Assembly (NCBI RefSeq): GCF_003096715.1
Contig: NZ_QEOL01000026.1
Span: forward strand, 1-64,000
From: Paraburkholderia silvatlantica
GTDB lineage: Bacteria > Pseudomonadota > Gammaproteobacteria > Burkholderiales > Burkholderiaceae
Direction of reading: 5' to 3'
DNA: 64,000 bases
Below are positions 33,173 through 42,083 of the stretch, in pieces. The notes below the pieces were generated by a model, which made no database searches, was not told the origin of the DNA, and saw only the letters and a program-made list of their open reading frames with translations. The stretch's first letter is position 1. Each line of letters starts with the position of its first letter. The translations under genes were made by a program, and so were the position numbers.

Positions 33173-33970
33173 GTGAACGAGCCCATCAGTGCGCAACCCG
33201 GTGAGCCCGCCGGCGCTCATGGCGGCGAGTGGCCGGAAGCCGGGGGCGTCGAGCCGCTCCCGCAGCCACCCGAGTTCGACTTCGCGCCCCCTGCTGCGGG
33301 CGAGGCCAGCGAGCTGGCGACGGACCGCATCCTCGCGCGCATCGGACACCTGACGCGCAGCCTGCGCGACTCGATGCGCGAACTCGGCCTCGACAAGCAC
33401 GTGGAGCGCGCCGCCGAGGCGGTGCCCGACGCGCGCGACCGGCTGCGCTATGTCGCGAACATGACCGAGCAGGCCGCCGAGCGCGTGCTGACCGCGATCG
33501 ACATTGCCAAGCCGCTGCAGGAAACGCTCGAACGCGACGCGAAGGCACTGACGGGCCGCTGGGCGACCTGGTACGACGCGCCGATCGGCCGCGCGGAAGT
33601 GCGCCAGCTGATGGACGACACGCGCGCCTTCGTGGATGGCGTGCCGCAAGCCACCGCCGCGACCAACCAGCAACTGCTCGAGATCATGCTCGCTCAGGAC
33701 TTCCAGGACCTGACGGGCCAGGTGATCAAGAAGATCATGGACGTGGTCTATCTGATCGAGCAGCAGTTGCTCACCGTGCTCGTCGAGAACATCGCGCCGG
33801 AGCGGCGCGAGCAGTTCGCGGCGACGGCGGCGGCGCTCGCGGAGACCCAGAGCAGCACGGGCAGTCCCGAAGGCCTGCTCAACGGCCCGCAGATCAATCC
33901 GGAAGGCAAGACCGACGTCGTGCAGGACCAGGCGCAGGTCGACGATCTGCTCGCAAGCCTCGGGTTCTGA
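33173..33970 (+). CDS. cheZ: CheY-phosphate phosphatase CheZ
   Basis: Start is the GTG at 33173 (VNEPISAQPGEPAG). The 265-residue helical protein has the catalytic segment AQDFQDLTGQVIKKIM, whose Gln drives dephosphorylation of CheY, and the C-terminal CheY-binding peptide VDDLLASLGF. The first 45 residues are Pro/Glu/Gly-rich and disordered. It ends the che operon. A perfect 16-base palindrome directly follows its stop. Confidence 0.96.
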   Translation: MNEPISAQPGEPAGAHGGEWPEAGGVEPLPQPPEFDFAPPAAGEASELATDRILARIGHLTRSLRDSMRELGLDKHVERAAEAVPDARDRLRYVANMTEQAAERVLTAIDIAKPLQETLERDAKALTGRWATWYDAPIGRAEVRQLMDDTRAFVDGVPQATAATNQQLLEIMLAQDFQDLTGQVIKKIMDVVYLIEQQLLTVLVENIAPERREQFAATAAALAETQSSTGSPEGLLNGPQINPEGKTDVVQDQAQVDDLLASLGF

Positions 33971-33986
33971 CCGGGTCGCGACCCGG
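33971..33986. repeat. Perfect 16-base palindrome after cheZ
   Basis: CCGGGTCGCGACCCGG begins on the base after the cheZ stop codon. There is no U run, so it is not a standard terminator. A second inverted repeat of GCTAG units follows at about 33993-34012. Confidence 0.6.
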
Positions 33987-34196
33987 AACGCATAGCTAGC
34001 GTTCGGCTAGCCGCCGCATGTAATCCAAGGCAGGCATACTAGTGCCCATGCCTTCGTGCCGGGCCGCGACGCGTATCGCGGTGCTGCAACGAAGCATAGT
34101 CAGCCGTTGCCCGTCCTGCTGCGTTTTGCCGCAACGTTCCCGCGCGGCCCCGGCAGCGTATGGTGCAACGCGCCATCGCAACAGGGAGGGGACGCC

Positions 34197-34793
34197 TTGT
34201 ATCCATACACATCGTGCTGTGGCAAGGCGGCGCGCTCGTTTGCGCGCCGCGCCGCACCCCGCTGCGCGCCCGGCGCAGCGCTTTTCGGTTCCCTGCTTTG
34301 CGCGCTGCTCGCGGCGCCTGCGGCGCACGCCGCGCTAGGCGGCGCGCCCATGCCCACGCCGGCGGGCGCGAGCGTCAGCACCCTGAGCGCCGCTGCGGCG
34401 GCAGCGGCGACCGGCAACGCTTCCGCCGCAGCGCGCGCAGCCGTGCAAGGGGCGGCGTCGGGCGCATCCACGCCCCCCGCCTACACCGTCCAGCAGACCA
34501 CGCTCGCCAACGGCACCGTCGTGCGCGAGTACCTCACGCAGGGCGGCACCGTATTCGGCGTGGCCTGGGACGGCCCGCAGATGCCCAACCTCGCCATGCT
34601 GCTGGGCAGCTACTTTCCCCAATACACGGCCGGCGTGAAGGCGAGCCACGCCGCCGGTCGCGTGCGCGGGCCGGGCGTGGTCGAAAACTCGAACGTCGTC
34701 GTACATTCGGGGGGCCACATGGGCGCCTTCTCCGGGCAGGCATGGCTGCCGCAGGCGTTGCCTGCGGGCGTCAGCGCCTCCGATATCCAGTGA
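34197..34793 (+). CDS. DUF2844-type secreted protein
   Basis: I favour the TTG at 34197, which follows GGGAGGGG and gives an N-region with a signal peptide ending PAAHA before ALGG; the frame is open upstream to 34056. The product is about 198 residues, with an Ala-rich segment and then the DUF2844 core YTVQQTTLANGTVVREYLT, GTVFGVAWDGPQMPNLA and LGSYFPQY. The function of the family is unknown. It lies immediately before a DUF3443 gene, a common pairing in Burkholderia relatives, between the che and flh operons. Confidence 0.8.
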   Translation: MYPYTSCCGKAARSFARRAAPRCAPGAALFGSLLCALLAAPAAHAALGGAPMPTPAGASVSTLSAAAAAAATGNASAAARAAVQGAASGASTPPAYTVQQTTLANGTVVREYLTQGGTVFGVAWDGPQMPNLAMLLGSYFPQYTAGVKASHAAGRVRGPGVVENSNVVVHSGGHMGAFSGQAWLPQALPAGVSASDIQ

Positions 34794-34809
34794 CGAGCGG
34801 AGGCCGAAC

Positions 34810-36096
34810 GTGCTGACTTCAGTGCTGACTTCATGCCGTTTGCGCAGCTTGTGGCTGCGCCTTTTCCGGTTCTTTTCGACCACCGCACTCGTGGCTTCCG
34901 TTTCGCTCGTCGCCGCCTGCGGAGGCGGGGGCGGCAGCAGCAATAACAGCAGTTCGAGCGGCGGCAGTAGCGGCAGCGGCAGTTCCGCGGTTCCCAGTCC
35001 CACACAGCAGCCCACTGCGGCTACCGCCGCGAACACCGTGGGCGTCGTCGTGAACCGCGGACTGACCGGCACGCTGCCGAATATTCCCACTGTGACAGTG
35101 ACGATTTGCGTGGCCGGTACGAACACCTGCCAGCCGATCAGCAACGTTCAGGTGGACACGGCATCGTTCGGCCTGCGCCTGCTTGCATCGGCGATTCCGT
35201 CACCGCTCCTGAACGCGTTGCCTGTAGCGTCGGCCAACGGCGGCACCCTCGCCGAATGCACGGCCTTCGCCGACGGCTACACGTGGGGCACCGTGCGTCC
35301 CGCCGACGTCAAGATCGGCGGCGAGACGGCATCCAATATTCCGATCCAGGTGATCGGCGACCTGGGCTCGAACACGGTGCCGTCGGCCTGCGCGGGCATT
35401 GGCAACGCGCAGAACACCGTGCAGGACCTCGGCGCGAACGGCATTCTCGGCATCGGCGTCGCGCCTTATGACACCTTCGGCACTTACTACTCCTGCCCCG
35501 GCAACACGAACTGCATCGCCGCAACGGTCACGCAAACCCAGCTGGTGGCCAACCCCGTGCCCAGGTTCGGCACGGACGGTAACGGCGTGATTCTGGAGAT
35601 GGCACCCGTGTCCGATAGCGGCGCGCCCAGCGCGACGGGCACGCTCGTGTTCGGCATCGGCACGCAGCCGAACAACGCGATGACTGCCTCGCAAAGCTTC
35701 AACACGGACTCGTGGGGCAGGCTCAACTCCACGTTCAACGGGCGCACGCTCCAGACCTTCCTCGACTCGGGTTCCAACGCGATTTTCTTCGCCGACAGCG
35801 CCCTGCCCCAGTGCGGCGGCAATCTCGGCACGTTCTACTGCCCATCGTCCACACAGTCCTTCAGCGCGGCGCTCGTTTCCAATAACGGCGCCACCACCGG
35901 CACCGCAACCTTCAATGTCGCGAACGGGAACGCGTTGCTCGGCAGCGGCGCGAACTATGCGGCCAACAACCTGGCAGGGCAGTTCGGGTCGTCGGCGGCC
36001 CTCGACCTGGGGTTGTCGTTCTTCTATGGCCGCTACGTGTACTACGGCATGGACATGACCGCGTCCGGGGGCAAGGCGCCCTACGTCGCGTTCTGA
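34810..36096 (+). CDS. DUF3443-type lipoprotein
   Basis: This 428-residue protein starts at a GTG after GGAGG. A signal peptide ends in a lipobox VAACGGGGG, followed by a Ser/Gly-rich tether. The rest has a pepsin-like-fold flavour typical of DUF3443: VQVDTASFGLRLLASAIP, ADVKIGGETASNIPIQVIGD, LQTFLDSGSNAIFFAD and ALDLGLSFFYGRYVYYGMD. Two D-T/S-G-like motifs (VDTASFG, LDSGSN) recall an aspartic-protease-like fold, but activity is not shown. It lies 16 bases after the DUF2844 gene. The first 24 bases are a tandem duplication of GTGCTGACTTCA. Confidence 0.85.
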   Translation: MLTSVLTSCRLRSLWLRLFRFFSTTALVASVSLVAACGGGGGSSNNSSSSGGSSGSGSSAVPSPTQQPTAATAANTVGVVVNRGLTGTLPNIPTVTVTICVAGTNTCQPISNVQVDTASFGLRLLASAIPSPLLNALPVASANGGTLAECTAFADGYTWGTVRPADVKIGGETASNIPIQVIGDLGSNTVPSACAGIGNAQNTVQDLGANGILGIGVAPYDTFGTYYSCPGNTNCIAATVTQTQLVANPVPRFGTDGNGVILEMAPVSDSGAPSATGTLVFGIGTQPNNAMTASQSFNTDSWGRLNSTFNGRTLQTFLDSGSNAIFFADSALPQCGGNLGTFYCPSSTQSFSAALVSNNGATTGTATFNVANGNALLGSGANYAANNLAGQFGSSAALDLGLSFFYGRYVYYGMDMTASGGKAPYVAF

Positions 36097-36206
36097 GGTT
36101 GCGGGCGCTCCGGGCGCGCTTATCGTCGGGTTTGCGGCTCGCGAGCGCCTGCGCGCAACGCCCGCCGGCGCCCACCGGCGTCGGCCGATGATGCCGCCCC
36201 GGTTCC

Positions 36207-36248
36207 ATCGGCCGAAATACCCCGATTTCCCCGGCTTACTCCGTCAAT
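36207..36248 (+). promoter_or_regulatory. Possible FlhDC half-site upstream of flhB
   Basis: ATCGGCCGAAATAC at 36207-36220 resembles the FlhDC left half-site (AAYGS-N2-3-AAATARCG). A weak CTTACTCCGTCAAT lies at the spacing expected for a right half. It is 100 to 140 bases before the flhB start, in the 252-base gap after the DUF3443 gene, which holds no other recognisable feature. Confidence 0.35.
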
Positions 36249-36348
36249 CGCTGCGTGGCTCCCGCGGCAATAATCGCTATCACTGAAAAAGGGCGCGCGC
36301 CAGCCGCGCAGCCGCGACGAGCGGCGCGCGCCCGCGACCGGAGCTTGC

Positions 36349-37662
36349 GTGGCTGAGGACAGCGACCTCGAGAAAACCGAATCCGCCACTCCCAAGCGCC
36401 TCGAAAAGGCGCGGGAGGAGGGGCAGGTTCCGCGTTCCCGGGAACTGGCGACGTTCGCGCTGCTCTCGGCGGGCTTCTATGGCACGTGGCTGCTCTCCGG
36501 CACGATCGGCGAGCATCTGCAGGCGATGATGCGCGGCGCGTTCACGTTCAATCACGCGGGCGCGTTCGAAACACGCCGCATGCTCATTGGCGCGGGCGTC
36601 GCCGCGCGCGAGGGGCTCATGGCGCTCATGCCGGTGCTCGCGCTCACGGGGCTCGCCGCGCTGCTCGCGCCCTTGGCGCTCGGCGGCTGGCTCATTTCGA
36701 CGAAGTCGCTGCAGCCGAACTTCGGACGCCTCAATCCGATCTCGGGGCTTGGGCGGATCTTCTCCGTGAACGGGCCAATCCAGCTCGGCATGTCGCTCGT
36801 CAAGACGCTCGCGGTGGGCGTGATCGGCGGCTGGGCGGTATGGAGCCGGCGCGACGAGATTCTCGGGCTCGGCATGCAGCCCGCGGCGCGCGCGTTTGCC
36901 GACTCGATGCATCTCATCGGCGTGTGCTGCGGCATGACGGTCGCCGGCATGTTCGTGGTCGCCGCGCTCGACGTGCCGTACCAGCTCTGGTCGTACTACC
37001 GCAAGCTGCGCATGACCAAGGAAGAGGTCAAGCGCGAGCACCGCGAAAACGAAGGCGATCCGCACGTGAAGGGGCGCATTCGCCAGCAGCAGCGCGCCGC
37101 CGCGCGCCGCCGCATGATGACCCAGGTGCCCAAGGCCGACGTGGTCGTGACCAACCCGACGCACTTCGCCGTCGCGCTCAAGTACGCCGACGGCGAGATG
37201 CGCGCGCCGAAGGTCGTCGCCAAGGGGGTGAACCTCGTGGCCGCACGCATCCGCGAGATTGCGGCCGAGAACAATGTGCCGCTGCTCGAAGCGCCGCCGC
37301 TCGCCCGTGCGCTCTATTACAACGTCGACCTCAACCGCGAGATTCCGGGTCCGCTTTACGGCGCCGTTGCGCAGGTGCTCGCGTGGGTCTATCAGCTCAA
37401 GCGCTTCCGCGAACATGGCGGCGACGTGCCGATGGAGCCGACCGACCTCGACGTGCCGCCCGAAATGGACAAGGGCGCGGTGAGCGACGAAGACGAAGCC
37501 GGCGAAGCCGACGAAGCCCTCACACCCGAGGAGCGCGCGGCCGCCGAGGCCGCCAGTCGCGCGCACGCGGCACATTCCACGAACGCAAACAACGCATCGA
37601 ACGCCGCTGGCCGCGCCGACAAGAACCCGGCGCGCGACGGCACTGAAGGAGCAACAGAATGA
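36349..37662 (+). CDS. flhB: Flagellar export switch protein FlhB
   Basis: The 437-residue protein starts at a GTG (AEDSDLEKTESATPKRLEKA). Four membrane helices span about residues 30-210. The cytoplasmic domain has the autocleavage site NPTH at 269-272 in VVVTNPTHFAVALKYAD, which switches export from hook to filament substrates. Beyond about residue 355 is an extra acidic and Ala/Asn-rich tail of about 80 residues not present in E. coli FlhB. The stop overlaps the flhA start by four bases. It is the first gene of flhBAFG-fliA. Confidence 0.97.
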   Translation: MAEDSDLEKTESATPKRLEKAREEGQVPRSRELATFALLSAGFYGTWLLSGTIGEHLQAMMRGAFTFNHAGAFETRRMLIGAGVAAREGLMALMPVLALTGLAALLAPLALGGWLISTKSLQPNFGRLNPISGLGRIFSVNGPIQLGMSLVKTLAVGVIGGWAVWSRRDEILGLGMQPAARAFADSMHLIGVCCGMTVAGMFVVAALDVPYQLWSYYRKLRMTKEEVKREHRENEGDPHVKGRIRQQQRAAARRRMMTQVPKADVVVTNPTHFAVALKYADGEMRAPKVVAKGVNLVAARIREIAAENNVPLLEAPPLARALYYNVDLNREIPGPLYGAVAQVLAWVYQLKRFREHGGDVPMEPTDLDVPPEMDKGAVSDEDEAGEADEALTPEERAAAEAASRAHAAHSTNANNASNAAGRADKNPARDGTEGATE

Positions 37663-39758
37663 ACGCCCGCACCGGTTTCCTCGCGCGGCGCCCGGAGATG
37701 CTGCAAGGCACGAATCTGCGCGCGCTGGCGGGACCGATCCTGATCTGCATGATCCTCGGCATGATGATCCTGCCGTTGCCGCCGTTCCTGCTGGATCTGC
37801 TGTTCACGTTCAACATCGCGCTTTCGGTGATGGTGCTGCTCGTCAGCATGTACACCATGAAGCCGCTCGACTTCGCGGCGTTCCCGAGCGTGCTGCTGTT
37901 CTCCACGCTCCTGCGCCTCTCGCTGAACGTGGCCTCCACGCGCGTCGTGCTGCTCGAAGGCCACACCGGCCCGGGCGCCGCCGGCCAGGTGATCGAGTCG
38001 TTCGGCCACTTCCTCGTGGGCGGCAACTTCGCCGTCGGTATCGTGGTGTTCGTGATCCTCATGGTCATCAACTTCATGGTGATCACGAAGGGCGCGGGCC
38101 GGATCGCCGAAGTGTCCGCGCGCTTCACGCTCGACGCGATGCCCGGCAAGCAGATGGCGATCGACGCCGACCTGAACGCGGGCCTCATCAACGAAGAGGC
38201 GGCGAGAAAGCGCCGCACGGAGATTGCCCAGGAAGCCGAGTTCTACGGCTCGATGGACGGTGCGAGCAAGTTCGTGCGCGGCGACGCCATCGCCGGTCTG
38301 CTGATCATGGTGATCAACATCGTGGGCGGCCTGATCGTGGGCGTCGTGCAGCACGGCATGCCGCTCGCCTCGGCGGGCGAGACCTACACGCTGCTCACCA
38401 TCGGTGACGGCCTCGTCGCGCAGATTCCGTCGCTCGTCATTTCCACGGCGGCCGGCGTGATCGTCTCGCGCGTGGCGACCAACGAGGACATCGGCACGCA
38501 GCTCACCGGCCAGCTCTTCACGAACCCGCGCGTCCTGATGATCACGGGCACGATCATCGTCATGATGGGCCTGATTCCGGGCATGCCGCACTTCGCGTTT
38601 CTGCTGCTCGGCGGCGGCGCGATCCAGCTTGGCCGCACGTTGAAGAAGAACGCCGAGGCGAAGAAGGCGAGCGCCGTGATCGCCGACGCCGTGCCCGCCG
38701 CGCTTGCGCCCGTCGAAAACGCCGAGGCGACCTGGGACGACGTGGCGCTCATCGACACGCTCGGCCTCGAAGTGGGCTACCGCATCATCCCGCTCGTCGA
38801 CAAGAACACCGACGGCGAGCTGCTCAAGCGCATCAAGAGCATCCGCAAGAAGTTCGCGCAGGAAATCGGCTTTCTGCCGCCCGTCATCCATATTCGCGAC
38901 AACCTGGAACTGCGCCCGAACGCCTACCGGATTGCGTTGAAGGGCGTGGAAGTGGGCACGGGCGAGGCCTACCCGGGCCAGTGGCTCGCGATCAACCCGG
39001 GCCAGGTGAGCGCGGTGCTGCCCGGCACGCCGACCACGGACCCGGCGTTCGGCCTGCCCGCGGTGTGGATCGATTCGAACGTGCGCGAGCAGGCGCAGGT
39101 GTTCGGCTACACCGTGGTCGATTCGAGCACGGTGGTGGCGACGCACCTGAATCACCTCGTCGTCACGCACGCGGCGGAACTGCTCGGGCGCCGCGAAGTG
39201 CAGGCGCTGCTCGAGCGCGTGCAGAAGGACACGCCTTCGCTCGTGGACGACCTCGTGCCGAAGGTGCTGCCCGTCACGACGCTGCAGAAGGTGCTGCAGA
39301 ACCTGCTGGAAGAAGGCGTGCCGATCCGCGACATGCGCACGATCATGGAAGCGCTCGCGGAGCACACGCCGCGCATCACCGATGCACACGATCTGACGGC
39401 GGCGGTGCGCATCGCGCTTGGCCGCGCGATCACGCAGCAATGGTTTCCCGGCAACGCCGACATGCAGGTGATGGGCCTCGACGCGAACCTCGAGCGCGTG
39501 CTTTCGCAGACGCTCACCTCGGGCCCGAACCCAGGCCTCGAACCGGGGCTCGCGCATACGCTGCTCACGCAGACCGAGCAGGCGATGGGGCGTCAGCAGG
39601 CGCTGGGCCTCGCGCCCGTGATGCTCGTGCAGCACGCGCTGCGGCCCATGCTCTCGCGCTTCCTGCGCCGCAGCCTGCCGCAGCTCAAGGTCCTGTCGTA
39701 TGCCGAGGTGCCGGATACGCGCAACGTGAAGGTGGTGAACGTGATCGGGGCGCATTGA
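37659..39758 (+). CDS. flhA: Flagellar export gate protein FlhA
   Basis: This 699-residue protein has eight membrane helices in the first 330 residues, with the FHIPEP-type signature region FSTLLRLSLNVASTRVVLLEG and the cytoplasmic loop TLDAMPGKQMAIDADLNAG. A large cytoplasmic domain forms the nonameric ring that docks chaperone-substrate complexes. The length matches the family. It is translationally coupled to flhB. A 273-base gap with a hairpin separates it from flhF. Confidence 0.98.
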   Translation: MNARTGFLARRPEMLQGTNLRALAGPILICMILGMMILPLPPFLLDLLFTFNIALSVMVLLVSMYTMKPLDFAAFPSVLLFSTLLRLSLNVASTRVVLLEGHTGPGAAGQVIESFGHFLVGGNFAVGIVVFVILMVINFMVITKGAGRIAEVSARFTLDAMPGKQMAIDADLNAGLINEEAARKRRTEIAQEAEFYGSMDGASKFVRGDAIAGLLIMVINIVGGLIVGVVQHGMPLASAGETYTLLTIGDGLVAQIPSLVISTAAGVIVSRVATNEDIGTQLTGQLFTNPRVLMITGTIIVMMGLIPGMPHFAFLLLGGGAIQLGRTLKKNAEAKKASAVIADAVPAALAPVENAEATWDDVALIDTLGLEVGYRIIPLVDKNTDGELLKRIKSIRKKFAQEIGFLPPVIHIRDNLELRPNAYRIALKGVEVGTGEAYPGQWLAINPGQVSAVLPGTPTTDPAFGLPAVWIDSNVREQAQVFGYTVVDSSTVVATHLNHLVVTHAAELLGRREVQALLERVQKDTPSLVDDLVPKVLPVTTLQKVLQNLLEEGVPIRDMRTIMEALAEHTPRITDAHDLTAAVRIALGRAITQQWFPGNADMQVMGLDANLERVLSQTLTSGPNPGLEPGLAHTLLTQTEQAMGRQQALGLAPVMLVQHALRPMLSRFLRRSLPQLKVLSYAEVPDTRNVKVVNVIGAH

Positions 39759-40031
39759 TCGCGCCGCGCGCGTTGCCGCACCGCACAGAAAAAGAGCCCG
39801 CTTTTTGCGGGCCGCGCGCCACTTCTCCCTCCCGCGCCCCCCCGCCACCGATTCCGCGAATTGCCCGCATTTTTCCGCCCTGATCCATCGATCATGGAGC
39901 GCCCACCTTCGAAATAATTCCAACATCGGAAAAGGCCTTGCACACGACGCCAGGCCGGTAGCCATCCAGCGCCATTCCCGCAACAGACGACCGGCGGCGG
40001 CATAAGCCGCTCACCTCATCAGGGGCTTAGC
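39759..40031. other. Intergenic region between flhA and flhF with a hairpin
   Basis: GCCCGC (39796-39801) and GCGGGC (39807-39812) form a hairpin with a TTTTT loop. The A run lies on its left, so a U run would follow only on minus-strand RNA (GCGGGCTCTTTTTCTG). Nothing else recognisable is present before the flhF ribosome site AGGGG. Confidence 0.5.
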
Positions 40032-42083
40032 TTGAACATTCGCAAATTCATCGGTGGCACCAGCCGCGACGCGTTACGGCTCGTACGCGAAGCGTTGGGT
40101 GCGGACGCCGTCGTTCTGTCGAACCGTACGCTCGACGACGGCAGCGTCGAAATCGTCGCGCTCGCGGACCGCGATCTCGCGGCGATCGCGCCGGCCGATG
40201 CTGCCGCCGCGCAAGGCCCCGGTGGCCTCGCGGCTCAGGGTGGTCAAGGCGCCGCGTTCGCGCAGCCTTCCGCCGCCATGACGCCAATGTCGCGTACGCC
40301 GCGCGCGGCGCTCGCTGCTCCGATCGGCGCAGCGAACCCGTACGCGAGCGGCATGCCGGACGTGTTCTCGTCGGTGTTCGGCGCGAGCCCGGAAGTGGGC
40401 GCCGAAAACGGCGGCGCGGACGCCGAAGCCGATGCGGATGGCGATCACGCCGCCGACAGCGCCGTCTCGCTCGGCAAGGAAGCGGCGGCCGCGTCAGCCG
40501 CCATCGCGCCGCTTTCGCCTTCTTCGCGCGCCGCCGCGGGTCAGCAGGCCGCGCAATCGCGACAATCGCAACAAGCCGTCCCGCATGCGCACTCGCCGCT
40601 GCAAATGGCGCTGCAGGCCGCGACCGGGCCGCTCGCCTCGCCGGCCTTTGCGCCATCGTTTGCGTCGACGGCGCCGGCCGCGAACCCAGACGCCCAGGCT
40701 GCAGCGCGCGAAGCCGCGGCGCGGCTCGAGCAGGCCGCTGCCGCCGCCCCGGCGAGCGACGCGCCGCGCACGATGGCCGAGTCGAATCCCTGGCTGATCG
40801 ACCACGCCCGCCGCATCGTGAGCCAGCAGAACGCGCCGCGCGTGCCGGGCATGACGCCCGCCGCCGCCGCAGCGCGCGGTCTTGGCAGCGTCGCCGACCC
40901 GGTGTTGCCGCCCGATGTCGACGCCAGCACGCCCGACTGGGCGCTCGAGGCCGCTCATGTCGCCGCGCGCCGCGCCGCGCAGCGCCTCGGCCACGGTCCG
41001 GAAGCCGCGGGCCCCGCGCCCGGCAACCGCAATGCGCAAGGCGCCGAGGGCGCTGGCGCCGCGCAAACCGTGAGCGAAGCGATCCGGGCGCGCATCGAGC
41101 AGGTCGTCAACGAAACCGTGATGAACGAGCTCGCCTCCATGCGCGGCATGATGGAAGAGCAGTTCGCGGGCCTGCTGTGGGGCGAGCGCCAGCGCCGCAG
41201 CCCGGTGCAGGGCGCGCTCACCAAGCAGTTGTTCGCCGCGGGCTTCTCCGCGCAGCTCGTGAAGATGATGATCGACCGCCTGCCCGAAGTGCAGACCGAA
41301 GAGGCCGGCATGGAGTGGCTCCAGTCGGTGCTCGAATCGAACCTGCCCGTGCTCGAAGACGAAGAAGCGCTCATGGAGCGCGGCGGCGTGTTCGCGCTGA
41401 TGGGCCCGACGGGCGTGGGCAAGACCACGACCACGGCGAAGCTCGCCGCGCGCTGCGTGATGCGCTTCGGCGCGAGCAAGGTCGCGCTGCTCACCACCGA
41501 TAGCTACCGTATCGGCGGCCACGAGCAACTGCGCATCTTCGGCAAGATCCTCGGCGTTTCGGTGCACGCGGTGCGCGACGGCGCGGACCTCCAGCTCGCG
41601 CTCACCGAACTCAAGAACAAGCACATCGTGCTGATCGACACGATCGGCATGAGTCAGCGCGACCGCGCCGTGGCCGACCAGATCGCCATGCTGTGCGGCG
41701 CGGGCCGCCCGGTGCAGCGCCTCTTGCTGCTCTCGGCGACCAACCACGGCGACACGCTCAACGAAGTCGTGCAGGCCTACCAGAGCGGCCCGGACAACGC
41801 GCCGCTCTCGGGCTGCATCCTCACCAAGCTCGACGAGGCGACCAACCTCGGCAGCGCGCTCGACACGGTGCTGCGCTACAAGCTGCCGGTGTATTACGTC
41901 TCGACGGGCCAGAAGGTCCCCGAGAACCTTTACGTGGCGACGCGACGCTTCCTGATCCGCAGCGCTTTTTGCATACCGCGCGAGAGTTCGCCGTTCGTGC
42001 CGCACGAAGACGATATCCCGGCGCTGCTGTCGGCACTCTCGACGCGTTCGAATTCGCAGGCTCCCGAGGTCAGGTTTGGATAA
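40032..42083 (+). CDS. flhF: SRP-type GTPase FlhF
   Basis: The 683-residue protein starts at a TTG (MNIRKFIGGTSRDALRLV) after AGGGGC. Residues 1-55 are the FlhF B domain. Residues about 60-340 are a very long Ala/Pro/Gln-rich, poorly conserved linker. The NG domain has P-loop GPTGVGKTTTTAKLAAR from about residue 458, then TTDSYRIGGHEQLRIF, VLIDTIGMSQRD and TKLDEA, so all GTPase motifs are intact. FlhF sets flagellar number and pole position. The stop overlaps flhG by eight bases. Confidence 0.96.
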   Translation: MNIRKFIGGTSRDALRLVREALGADAVVLSNRTLDDGSVEIVALADRDLAAIAPADAAAAQGPGGLAAQGGQGAAFAQPSAAMTPMSRTPRAALAAPIGAANPYASGMPDVFSSVFGASPEVGAENGGADAEADADGDHAADSAVSLGKEAAAASAAIAPLSPSSRAAAGQQAAQSRQSQQAVPHAHSPLQMALQAATGPLASPAFAPSFASTAPAANPDAQAAAREAAARLEQAAAAAPASDAPRTMAESNPWLIDHARRIVSQQNAPRVPGMTPAAAAARGLGSVADPVLPPDVDASTPDWALEAAHVAARRAAQRLGHGPEAAGPAPGNRNAQGAEGAGAAQTVSEAIRARIEQVVNETVMNELASMRGMMEEQFAGLLWGERQRRSPVQGALTKQLFAAGFSAQLVKMMIDRLPEVQTEEAGMEWLQSVLESNLPVLEDEEALMERGGVFALMGPTGVGKTTTTAKLAARCVMRFGASKVALLTTDSYRIGGHEQLRIFGKILGVSVHAVRDGADLQLALTELKNKHIVLIDTIGMSQRDRAVADQIAMLCGAGRPVQRLLLLSATNHGDTLNEVVQAYQSGPDNAPLSGCILTKLDEATNLGSALDTVLRYKLPVYYVSTGQKVPENLYVATRRFLIRSAFCIPRESSPFVPHEDDIPALLSALSTRSNSQAPEVRFG

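Noticed and set aside
37392..39983. 863-residue open frame on the minus strand opposite flhA
   Set aside because: It is antisense to a complete, conserved flhA; low-complexity Arg/His/Asp repeats mirror codon bias.
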